From Monocercomonoides exilis (lineage: Eukaryota; Preaxostyla; Oxymonadida; Polymastigidae): a stretch of 64,000 nucleotides of DNA. This document shows, in pieces, positions 46,101 to 57,316 of this stretch. The position numbers and the translations under genes were made by a program. The notes beneath the pieces are model-generated. The model had not been told where the DNA came from and ran no database searches. It saw nothing but the letters and a program-made list of their open reading frames with translations. The stretch's first letter is position 1. Each line of letters begins with the position of its first letter. The stretch is from assembly GCA_001643675.2 (NCBI GenBank), contig LSRY02000024.1, positions 932,001 to 996,000 on the forward strand. Reading direction: 5' to 3'.

Positions 46101-46491
46101 TAGCATCTTCTTCTTCTTCTTCTTCTTCTTCTTTAAGAACCATGAGATTATTCCTCAACACATCAAGACAGCATTTTGATTGCACTTCTGCAACAAAGAT
46201 GAATTGCATTATCATCTTTGATAATCACTCATTAATAACCATAAGGAACAATTTCTGCATTGATCGTAAAAATCTCAAAGATCAAAAGCCTTTCTCTTAT
46301 TTTGCTCAAAAAACATCATCTAAAATACTGTCTGTGATTGGTAAATCTTTGAAATATTGTTTGTTTGGTAACTGGCTTGAATCATTTCATTTATGAGCAT
46401 CTATTTTCACTAACATAATCTCTTTCAATTAAACATGTTTTTTCCGATGTTATAAATACATTTTTTGCAACTAATTTTTAATCCAATCATT
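43197..46491. other. 3.3-kb gene-free purine-rich region
   Basis: This is the longest stretch without a convincing gene. It lies between the 3' ends of the HMG-box gene (plus) and the phosphatase gene (minus). The plus strand is strikingly rich in A and G, with few T runs over more than 2 kb (about 43700-46050). It includes a GAAA/GAGA simple repeat (about 43930-44010) and a TTC repeat (about 46105-46137). Short frames at 46030-46215 (minus, poly-Glu) and 46142-46396 (plus, 84 codons) show no recognisable domain. It may be a very long 3' UTR of the phosphatase gene or a decayed region. Confidence 0.5.
43930..44010. repeat. GAAA/GAGA microsatellite
   Basis: Irregular AG-rich simple repeat (gaaagagagaaag units). 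Confidence 0.85.
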
Positions 46492-49400
46492 TCAAGAAGT
46501 CTTCTTCTTCTTCTTCCCCCTCTTCCTCTCATTCGTCTTCTCCTTCTTCTCCTTCTCCTTCTCCCCCTCTATTTTCTTCATCCACTTCCTCCTCTGCTTC
46601 CTCTCCATCGGACCCAGATCCATCAGATTCATCGTCTGGTTGAATGTCTCCAAAGAAGCAGCATGCAGAAACGTGTTCAATGAAGGATAACACAAACGAT
46701 TTTGACTCTCTCCAAAAATCCCTTCTTCTTCTGCATCTGCCATTTGATATGCACTGTTTGAAAGGGGATTGGAAGGAATACTGCTGATTAATGAGCTGTT
46801 GATGGTGTTGGCAATATTTGTTTTGGAATTTGTATTGGAATTGATGCAGTTAGTAATATTTGAATGAGGATTGTAGAAGCGATCGTTGGGGAAGAGCATA
46901 CAGAAAGAGTTGCATGAAGAGGAAGGAAATGATGATGATGATGATGAGAAAGAGGAAGAGGAAGAGGAAGAAGAAGAAGAGAATGGGAAAGAAGAAGAAG
47001 AGGTGGTGGAATAAGAAATAGGAGAAGAAGAAACAGGAGGAGTGGAAGGACAGGAATGAGAAGGAGAAGAAACGCAACTGGAATTTGAATTGAAGGAAAA
47101 AGAAGAAGCATCAGGAGAGGCAGTCAAAGAAGAAGGGGTGGAAGATAACACAGAAGTGTCTGTTATTGAAGAATGAGGATGAGACAGAGAATGAGACAGA
47201 GAATGAGAAAGTAAATGAGTCGAGGCAAAGGGAGAGGAAGCAGCAGAACAGCAATCACTTGATGTATTTCCTTTCTCAAATGAAGAAAATGAGATGTTGG
47301 CACTCGAAAAATGTGCTGGTGGCGAAGGAGATTCAGATGAACTTGTTGAAACAGAAGCAGAAGCAGAAGCAGCAGAAGAGGAAGGAGAGGAATAAGCAGA
47401 GGAGGAATAAGTAGATGAAGAGGAAGAAGATGAAGCAGAAGAATTTGACTGATTTTGATAATATGGATTGGGACATGTAAGATTGGCAATATGATTGTGA
47501 TGGTTATTTGCTGAGCGCTGGCGATGAAGACGATGTTTGTGATATTTATGACATTCACTGCATTCACTGCATTCATAACATTCATGATATTTATTACGAA
47601 GATGAGCAGAATAATCAGTCTGATTCATCTGCTGTGACAGTCCATGTGGATGATGGACACAAAGAGTGCTTCTTCTCCTCCTCCTCCTTCGACAGCTTCT
47701 GCCACAAAATGAGTGATAGTTGTGTCTGTCACTTTTTGAATGAGAATGATAGCGATTTCGTCGATGATTACGACTATGGCCGTGATGATGAGCATGATGA
47801 TGACAGGAGTGAGAAAGTGATTGGTGATTTTGAAGATTGCTGGCTTTGTGATCGGAATGTTCTGTGATATGTTCTGTAAGATGATCTGTGGAGTGTACGT
47901 GTTGTCTGTTTAGTTTGTGTGGCTGAGCAAAAAGTGTGTCTGATTCATTTGATGGATTAGTAGTTGTTGTTATTGATGATGATGATGATGAAATTGAAGA
48001 AGAATTTGAAGTAGAAGAAGACATAGTGGCTAATGTTGTGACTGGTGAAGCAAATGCAGTTTCAGTGTTGTGATGAAGGGAAGAACACTCAGATGATGGA
48101 ATATTTGTGAGTGAAGGAGTAATGTTAGATGAAGAAGAGGAAGAAGAAGAGGAAGAAGAGGAAGAGGAAGAAGAAGGTGATGTGAAAGAAGAAGAAGAAG
48201 AAACTGTATTTGTATTTGTATGAATGAATGTTTCAGTATCTGTGGATGAAGGAATTGCAGTGGATGTACAAATGTCTGTGTATGAATGTTGTGATGTGTT
48301 GGAAATTGAAGAAGGAGAAGGAGAAGATGAGGAAGATGAGTAAGAAGAAGCAAAAGACTGCAAAGTATGTGGAGCTGATTCAACAGTGCTTTTGATGTTC
48401 TCCTTTGGTGGTTGTGCAAATGTTGAAGAAGATGAATCCAAAATAGAAGAAAGTAACTGGTGTGAATAAGGCAGAACAGAAGATGATGAAATAGCTGAAG
48501 ATGAAGAGATTGCTTCCATTTTTGCTCCAAGATTGATATTTGTGTGTTTGACTTCATCTTCTTTTGCTTCTTCAATTGTTCCATTTGCCTTCTTCACTTC
48601 TTTTCCTTCTCCTTCTCCTTCTCCTTCTACCCGGCTTCCTCCATTTTCTCCTTCTTCCTGCTCCTCCAACGTTTCATAATGCAGCCGAAGCTGATGTTTC
48701 GGCAAACTCACTTCCATTTCATTCCCTTCATCCCCTTCAATCACTTCATTCAATGGAGAATTCATCTTGCTCAGTGGAGAAAAAGCAGTTGATGAAGCAG
48801 GAGATAAGCTCAATGCATGCACAATGGATTCTCTATTATCTTCATTATTATCATTATTATTATTTCTGTCATCGATGCTTCTTTTTAGTGCAAGCTCTGC
48901 CTGCTCCAGCTGCTTGTTCATTTGGTCGCTGGATTCCCAGAGGAATTTGGGAGTCACCCGAAGCATCAGCACACGGCTTGGATGGGGTGGGAAGGCATAC
49001 ATTGGAGGGCCAATGAAGTGACTGTCTGGTGACTGAGAGAGAGGAAGAAAATTTTGGAATGAGGAGGAGGAAGAAGAAGAAGAAGAAGAAGAAGAAGAAG
49101 AAGCAAGTTGAGAACAGATCTTGGTGAAGGAGTTGCTTCTTCTGCGACAATGTTTGGAATGAGAGCATCTGCAGTGGCATTTGTGGAGATGGCGATGGCT
49201 GTGTTTGTGTTGAGGATGAAGATGATGATGATTGGCATGAACACGAGAAAGAGAATGAGAAAGAGAATGTGAATGAACATAATCATTCTTGTGCTCATTC
49301 ATCGTGCTCATCATCATCATCTGCTGTGGAAGAACATTCTCCTCATCTGTCACAATGCTGTGTGAAGTGCAGGGAAATGAATGAGATCTCGTCTGATGAT

Positions 49401-51211
49401 ACAGATGTGTCTGTGTCTGTGTTTGCATTTGCGTTTGCGTTTGCGTGTGTGTTTGTGTTTGAATTGGCATCTGCATCTGCATTTGTGACTGCTTCTCTGT
49501 CTCTTTCTCTGTCTCTATCTCTTTCACCATTTGTTGCTCTATTTGTTTCTCTGTCTGTGTCTGTGAATCAGAGCTTGCTCTCAAATCTCCCTGTGAGTGT
49601 CTGCTCCATCGTGAACTCCTCCCTTTCTGTCTTCTCAGTCTCCGATGGACAAGACAGCACTGAGGTTCAAGTTGCGTTGCTGTTTGACTCATCTGCTGGC
49701 TAATTCCTTGTTTCTGAATGTTTTCTTCTTCTTCTCCTTCTTCTCTTTCTCCTTCTTTTTCTTTCGCTTTCACTTTCGCTTCTTCCTCAGCTTCTGCTTC
49801 AGCATTGAGCTCCTTCCACTGCAAAGCACACTTCAACACCTCAAATGTCTTCAGATATCTGCACATGTTGTCCATAATCTTATCCAGCTCTGCCTGCTCT
49901 TTCAACGCCTTTTGATCGAGCTGTGAGCGAGTCAGAAGAGACAGAGGAAAAGAAGGCTGAAGAGCGTGGGTGTATTGCTGGGGGCTGATGGGACTAGTGG
50001 GAGTGGAGGAAGGGATGGAGGGTGAGGTGACATTTGACTTGTCATTCGATGAAGGAGATGATGATGATGATGATGATGACTGAGAAAATTTCTCTTCAGT
50101 TTTTTCTGTTTCTTTTTGATCTTCTTTTTCCTGTTCTTCTTTAAAAAGAGTATCTTTGCTATTTTGTTCTGCCTTTTCGTTTCTGTCTTTTTCGCCTTTT
50201 ACTTCCATTTTATCAGAATCTTCCATATCATTCTCAGAAGTTAAATCATCTCTGTCTTTGTCAAGAAGTGCAAACAATTCATCTTCAATCCCTCCTTCGT
50301 CTCCAAAATCCTCTTTTTCGGCTAATCTCAGCCTGCTCACACCCAATCTGTACATCATCTCTTTCACTCGGTTAATCATTTCACAAAACAGCTTGATCTT
50401 CTCTTTTCGATCTGGAGCCTTCTTCAATCGATATTTCGATAGCATATCTCGAAGCCAGTAAAGTTCTATTTTCAACATATTTCGATGCACTTCGTTGGCA
50501 TATTCAACTATCATCAGATTTATTTGCATGCAATTGCAGTCAAATTCACCACAAAACACGCAGAATCGCATCGACCTTTTTCCAAACATGTAGTATTCAT
50601 AGTCGACTAGTTGACGTTTGAATGTTGGATTCATAGACAATCTAACGAAATTAAAATTTCGAAATAATTCGTAAAGAAAAATTGTGAATGCAGCATACCC
50701 ATTTCGCGCCTTTTCAACGTGCCTGTACGCTTTTCGCAAGGGCAAGTGATAGTAGTGCATCAGAAAAGCGATCACTATTGCAGGACTTCTGGACTTTCCA
50801 GCGTGACAATGAACTAAAATTCGTTCCTGATTTGCAATTGCTTCACGAAGATGAATAAATGCCGGCTGGAAGCACGCTGCTATGTTGGAAATAGATAAAT
50901 CCTCAACTTGAATAAATGTTACTGACTCTATGCATTCAGGAAAGCTCAGAGAAGGTTGTGTTCGCAACCTAACAATCCTTGTTATTGCATTCAATTGCAA
51001 GATTGTTTTTGAGTTTGCCGCGACCTAAAATAAAATGTATGACAATTCATATGGTAAAAAAGTATTTAACAATTTATATCACAGAATATTTACATTTTTG
51101 TAAAAAGATAAATACCTGATTTCCAAGGTAGATGTGCCTTGTGATTCTACTCAAATCAGGAATTTTATCGCGGTACTCTTTTTCGTATGGTATTTTCCCG
51201 CTTGAATACAT
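46492..51211 (-). CDS. Dual-specificity protein phosphatase with giant disordered tail
   Basis: Exons 51211-51116 and 51024-46492 (intron 91 nt, donor GTATTT) give about 1542 aa. Exon 1 supplies the start of the DSP fold (DLSRITRHIYLGNQ), joined to VAANSKTILQLNAITRIVRL. The general-acid loop is FIQVEDLSIS. The signature HCHAGKSR fits HCx5R, with the catalytic Cys at about nt 50808 and Arg near 50790. The domain (residues about 1-160) is complete. Known DSPs dephosphorylate Ser/Thr/Tyr, often in MAP kinases. A Cys-containing segment (FCVFCGEFDCNCMQ) and a helical region follow. More than 1200 residues are low complexity: Ser runs, Gln/Thr repeats (TQTQTQ), His/Arg/Ser-rich blocks and a basic C-terminus. 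The tail has no domain I recognise. Most of its length is probably disordered and could host many interactions. The substrate is unknown. Confidence 0.87.
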
Positions 51212-51359
51212 GCGGAAAAGTACAAAACGACAACACTTCTAATTAGATCGTGCCCATTACTTATAAAGCTATAAAGAAATTTTGTTTCTGATGCTTTTAA
51301 CATTTCACAAAAAAAGTAAATAGCAAAACATAAAAAATTACAAATATATTAACAAAATT

Positions 51360-54200
51360 TTAATTATCGTCCTCCGAAATCTGATCGGCAAGATCCTTCA
51401 CATTATCAACAAGCTCAGCAATTAGTGAAAAAGTGAAAACTTGATCAACCTGAGGAGAAGAAGACGATGTCATCTTCAGCTTCTTTATTTCTTCCTCTTC
51501 CAACTCAAACTGGAACAGCTCAATCAGAATCTGCGAGAGCTTCTCCCAGTTTCCTCTTGTGTTTCCTTCTTCATACTCATTTATTGATATTATTCCCTTT
51601 GTCTCTTCTCTTTGACTCAACAGCCACACAAGCACCTTCACAAAGCGGAAACCATCGCGGAAATCAGCAATTAGCTGGGCAGAACAGACAGACAAGGAAG
51701 CAGCTGCAGAGGGGGAAAGGTGGGGAGGAGAAGAAGGAGAGGAAGAAGAAGAAGAAGGAGAAGAAGAAGAAGAAGAAGAAGAAGAAGAAGGAGAAGAAGA
51801 AGAAGATATTAGAGATAAATAGTGAGTGAATGTGGAGTAGACAGAAGGAGAGAAGAAAGGGGGAGGGAAAGTGGAGAGGAACCAGGAAAGCGTCTGGGGT
51901 GATACGACTGTTGGAGACTGATGAAGTGAAGAGGAAGAAGAGGAGGAAGAAGAGGAAGAAGAAGAAGGCGATGATGATGACGACGACGATGATGATGTAT
52001 CTGATTGTGGATAAGCAGGAGCAGGCAGTTGAATGGCCAGTTGCTTTGCATCTTTCGCAATTCCTGTTTCTTCTTCTTCTTCATCATCATCTTCTTCTTC
52101 TTCTTCTTTCTCCTCTTTTCTTTCTCTATCTCTTTCTCCTTCTTCTTTTGAGTTGTGGGTGTTGTTGTCTGTTGAAGTGGATGAGAGAGATGGAAGATAA
52201 GACAGATGAGACGATTGGGTTGAGTTGATGGTGGACGACGTGGCATCTGATGAAGAGGAAGAGGAGGAGGAAGAAGAAGATGATGACGATGAGGATGAGG
52301 ATGATGATGGACGAAAAGAAATGGAAGAAGACGAAGAAGAAGAAGGACGATTATGAATTGTAGAAGAAGAAGAAGAAGAAGAAGTTGGAGGGCGTTGTCT
52401 TTCAGAAGCCAGAGTGGATTGAGTGAGAGAGAATAAAGTGTCATCGTCTGATTCTTTTGTGTCCGTTGTTTTTATCTCATCTGAATGGAATGGAATGTTT
52501 GATGAGTTGTTGGAAGGATATTTTGTTGAAGAAGAAGAGGAAGAAGAAGAATAAGGTGAAGTGAATTGAGACTGGCGTGAAGAAGAGGAAGGAGAAGAGG
52601 AAGAACGAGGAAGAGGGAATTTTGAGGAATTAGAAGAAGAAGAAGAAGAAGTTGATGATGAAGTGATAGATTTTGAAGTATTTTGAGGAAATTCATTTGA
52701 AGAAGGAGAAAGAGAAGAAGAGGAAGAGGAAGTAGAAAGAGAAGAAGAAGAAGGATAAACTTCTGAATGAAGAGAAGCAGCAGAAGAGAACGTTGAGTCG
52801 AAAGAAGGAAATCCAACAATCGATGGAGCAACAGATGAGTTCCACTTGACAGTCACTTCATCATCTGTTGATGAATCATCACTTTCTTCTTCGTCTCTTT
52901 CTTCTTCTCTTTCTCCTTCTCTTTCCCTTTCCCTTTCCTCTCTTTCTTCTTTTTCTCTTTCTCTAACTTCTTCTTCTTCTTCTGTTGTTATTGCATTGTT
53001 ATTTTTGTTTTTAGCCTTGTTAACATGTATTTGTTGCTTTCCTGAAATAGAATTTTCTTTCCTTTCCACATTGTTTTTTCGTTCATCTTCATCATCATCT
53101 TCTTCTTCATCTTCATCATCTTCATCGTCATCATCAGATAACTCATGCAACAACGATGAAGATATATTCTGATTCTTCGGAGCAGAATAAGAAGGCATTT
53201 GTGAACCAATTGATTGTTCATCTGTTTCATTATGCAGTTCTTTCATTGTCTTCTTTGTTGGAATTGAAGATTGATATGAATCAGTCTTGCTCATATTCTT
53301 GTTCTTCCCCTTCACTTCAACCACAACTGGCTTTGTTTGCTTCATCTCCTTCATTCTTTCTCCTTCTCTTTCTCTTTCTCTTTCTCTTTCATTCAATGAA
53401 GATACCATTTCATTCTTCTTTTTTGTAATGTGAATGTTTTGATAGGATGTTCTGACGGAATTGTTCTCTTGCGAAGAAGATAACTCCATTTCAGACAATT
53501 CATCAGACACAAAATGAATGGGAATCGGCTCTTCATCTGTTGTGTCATCATCATCTTCTTCTTCTTCTCTTTCTTCTTCTCTTTCTTCTTTTCTTTCTTC
53601 TTCTTCTCTTTCTTCTTTTGTTCTTATTTTATTTCTTTCCTTTTTATTTCCTTCTTCTTCTTCTTCGTCTTCGTCTTCTTTCATTTCATTTCTTAATCGC
53701 TTCATCCTCTTTTCATGAAGCTCCAATTCTTCCTTCAATTTCTTGTATTCTTCACTTTCTTCATCATTTTCTTCTCTTCCTCTTCTTTCTTCTTCTTCTT
53801 CTTCTTCTTCTTCTTCATATCCTTTTTTAATGTTTTTATAAGAAGACATTTTATTTTGTGTGTTATGTTTTACCCAAACACTAACGGGCTTATTCATTTC
53901 TACTTCTTCTTCTTCTCTTTCTTTCTTTCTTCTTTCATTTTCTCTTTCTTTCCTTTTTCTCTCTTCTTCTTCTTCTTCTTCTTTCTCGTCTTCTTCCTCA
54001 TCTTCATCATCCAATATTGTAATCCTCTTCTTCAATGTTAGATTTCCCATATGATTCTGCCCAAAAACAAAGTTATTAAGTTTATTTTGCCTGAAATTTG
54101 CTTTATTTCTTTCTTCTCGTTGAAATTCACTGTTTTCTGGTGTGTTATCAAATAAATCCATTTTTGTTGAAACAACTTTTGAATTCAATTTTTCTTTCTC

Positions 54201-54231
<31 letters not shown>

Positions 54232-54236
54232 CTTTC

Positions 54237-54267
<31 letters not shown>

Positions 54268-56776
54268 CTTTCTCTTTCCTCTTCCCTCTTCCTCTCCTTC
54301 TCCATCTTCCTCTTCCTCTCTGCCTCTTTCGCTCTCTCTATCTCCTCTTGTATTTCTCTATCCATCTCTTCTTTCTCTCTCCTCTCCCTCTCTTTCTTCT
54401 CTTCCTCTATTCTTTTCGCCTCTTCCTCTTCAAACAACCTCTGCCTTTCTTTCTCCTCCCTCATCTTCTCTTTCTCCTTCAAAATTTGCTCTTTCACCTT
54501 TTCTCTCTCTCTTTCTCTCTCTTCATCCATCTTCTTCTGCTTTTCTCTGTTCTCCTTCATCATCCTCATCTCCTTCTCTTCTCTTTCCATTTCTTGTCTC
54601 ATTCTTCTTTCTTCTTCGCTTTCTTCATATCTATTTTTCATTCCTTTATCACTATTAATCATTGAATTCTTTTCTTTCTCTTCCTTCTCCTCCTCATCCT
54701 CATCCTTCGGCATAATCTCTCCAAATCTGAAGAGAGGCGACAGAACAAGTGGCTGCCTCTCAAACTTCTTCCTTGGCGTTGGCTCAGCTGCTCCTGCTGC
54801 TTTCCCTTCGTTTCCTCCTTTTTTGCCTTTGTTGCCTAAATAGGAAGGCGGCGAAACATCGGAGCCTTTCCCAGTTTTCCCGCGCTGTCTTAATAATTCT
54901 TCTCTTCTGCGAATGAAATCTCTTTCTCTTTTTTCTCTTTCTCTCTCTTTCTTCTGCTTCTCTGCCTCTAATATCTCATCGTGGCGGAGGTTTCTTTGTT
55001 TGGCTTGGGAAAGATAATGCAAGCGATCTGATCTGTTGGAGAAGGAAGAATAGGAAGAAGAAGAAGAATGAGGAGTTGAAATGGATGAAAATGAAGCAAC
55101 AGAAGAAGAAGAAGAAGAAGGATGAAGAGGAGGAGGGGTGGAAAGGGTGTTTGCAGAGGCAGATGACTTCATTGACACAGAAGAAGTGGATGATGATGAT
55201 GATGAAGCATAAGCAGAAGGAGCAGACACAATAGAATCTGATCTTTCTCTTCCTCCCTCTCTTTCTCTCTCTTCATGTGCATATGAGTGTGAATGAGGTG
55301 TTTGAATAGCAGAGTGCTGTCTGTGAAGCGAGGGCGGAATGTGAAGTGGAGGTGGATCTGTTTTCTTTGGCTGCTTCATCAGAGGAGGTGAGAGAGTAGT
55401 CAAAGAGGAAGAGGAAGAAGATGAGGAGGAAGAGGAAGAGGAAATGGAAGAAATAGAAGAAAGTGATGGAAGCGAAGGATTGCGCGGAATGACACGAGAA
55501 TAGAGCGGTTCCTGCGGGCTGCCCCATTTCTGTCTGCTGGCTGGCTCAGAAGGCTCTGCTGTGTGCTGATATCCCTCTTGTTCTCTGCTCTGTGTGTGTG
55601 TGTGATCACTCTTAACTCCTCTGTTTGATTGTGCTCCACAGCTCTCCCTCGACTCTGCATTGCTCTCTCTCCTTCTGCTCCTTCTGCTGCCTTCTTTGGC
55701 TGACCATTCTTCTTCTTTTTCTTCTTCTTCTGAGCCTTCTTCTGAGTCTCCTCTGCTCCCTCGCGAGCTGTTTCTGCTGCGAGATGAATACGACTGCTGA
55801 TATCTTCTTCTAATATCATTTGCTCTGTCGCTTTCATTCTCTCCTCCATTCTCTTCTCCTCCTCTTCCTCTCCCTCTCCCTCTCCTCAGCCCTGTGTCAA
55901 TGCGCGGCTTCACATTCGCCAGCTTCGGGTTTGGCGGCCGGCTTGCCGGAAATGCGCTGGACGAGTGTTGTGAACCAGAATGAAGACTTGCCTGTGAGCT
56001 TGCCCTGGAATAAGCAGGAGATTGCGAACGGCAGGTTTCTCTTCCGTGGCAGCTGTCTGTATCGTCTGTATCAGCTCGGGAAGAAGTTGTTGGATACCTG
56101 CCGAGTGGCTTTGGGATGGCAGATTTGGACTTGGTGTTTGGTTGTGGAAGTGATGGTAAAAAACTTTGTGCATCTTCGTCATATTGATTAAGCCCAAAAT
56201 CTATTATATGATCTCTTCCATGATCATCTGCACGGGCGATCTTTATACCAAGCTTCGCATACATTGCATCAAGCTGTGAATCCAAATCTGCAATTGACTG
56301 CATCAACTGATGCTCCTGAATTGTCAAATTTAACGAAGGTACTGCTCAAAAATAATTCAAATAAAACTTTAAAAAATAACTTTCGGCAAACATGAGACAA
56401 TTTTTTCAGATTGAGATGGAAGCTTTTGTTGAGTTTGCTTTAATGCATCACGTTTTTTTATTGCTTGCTCTCTCATTTTTTGCCTTTCTTCAATTTCCTT
56501 TTCAATTGCCAGAATTTCTGGATCAAGTTCAATATCATCGTGATTTCCAGCCTGATGTTGCTCATATATCCGTCTTGAACGCATTTTATCTTTGTGTTTT
56601 TGTAGGGATGATGGAATCGGACGATTACGAATTTGCCTTGCTCTTTCGAGTGCAAGTTGAGCTTCAGAAGCTACTGAAGTCGCAACAGAAGTAAAAGACT
56701 TAACGCTTTGCAGAGACGATCGAGACATTCTAGAAGGTGAAAGAGAGCGTTCGTCATATTGCATATGCTCACTCAT
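51360..56776 (-). CDS. Low-complexity Ser/Glu/Lys-rich coiled-coil protein, possible CH-like C-terminus
   Basis: Exons 56776-56392 and 56341-51360 (intron 50 nt, donor GTTTGC) give about 1788 aa, stop TAA. The N-terminus (MSEHMQYDERSLSPSRMSRS) is followed by a helical basic segment and, across the splice, NLTIQEHQLMQSIADLDSQL, a coiled coil. The centre is long Glu/Arg/Lys alpha-helical repeats (about residues 550-900, likely single alpha-helix or coiled coil) alternating with poly-Ser and poly-Asp/Glu. The only complex segment is the last 150 residues: LIADFRDGFRFVKVLVWLL, WEKLSQILIELFQFELEEEE and VFTFSLIAELVDNVKDLAD. This spacing resembles a calponin-homology fold, which would bind actin or microtubules, but conservation is weak. 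Many sites look like kinase targets. The function is unknown; a cytoskeletal protein is a guess. Confidence 0.65.
54191..54290. repeat. CT-rich coding microsatellite
   Basis: A run of tctttctc/tctctc units encoding (minus strand) alternating Glu/Arg/Lys in the coiled-coil protein. It creates long spurious antisense frames. Confidence 0.85.
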
Positions 56777-57316
56777 TACTTCAAAAAATAATTTTAATAT
56801 AAATTTTTGAGTAAATAAATATACAGCAACTAAATTCGTACGTTTACTTTCAATTTCTGTGTAAATAATTATGTATTAATCTATAAGTTGCGTTTTAAAA
56901 CGGTTAGTTAAACTTTTGGAGAATATTTTGAAAAATATCAAAACAAAAAACAAGAAATATAAATTTATGTTTTTGATCTATACATTTTTGCACAATATCA
57001 TGAACAGAAAAATGTTCGTATGGCGTTTAAAAAAGAATAGAAAAAAATTTCAAATAGATGCTAAGATTTAAAAAAACATTAGGAGGAAGTTCAAAATGAA
57101 TTTATAAAAAAATTTTTTGAGATTTATGTGTATTTTTTATTCTAAAATATTTTTGAAAGATGAGCAATATTACGATATTCTCTAAATCCCTTCAAAGTGA
57201 CTCGCAGCATGTTTCACTGAACGCACGAGCAAAATTAAATGGATCAAAAGCTTGGGATGGAAGAAGAAGAAGCGTCAATTTACAAATCGCATTACTATTT
57301 ACTCAAATTCAAGTTT
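56777..57316. other. Intergenic spacer
   Basis: AT-rich DNA between two minus-strand genes, carrying the promoter of the coiled-coil gene and the 3' flank of the giant beta-domain gene. No other feature is seen. Confidence 0.5.

Noticed and set aside
46142-46396. 84-codon plus-strand frame
   Set aside because: No recognisable domain, AT-rich, overlapped by an antisense poly-Glu frame; not enough to call a gene.
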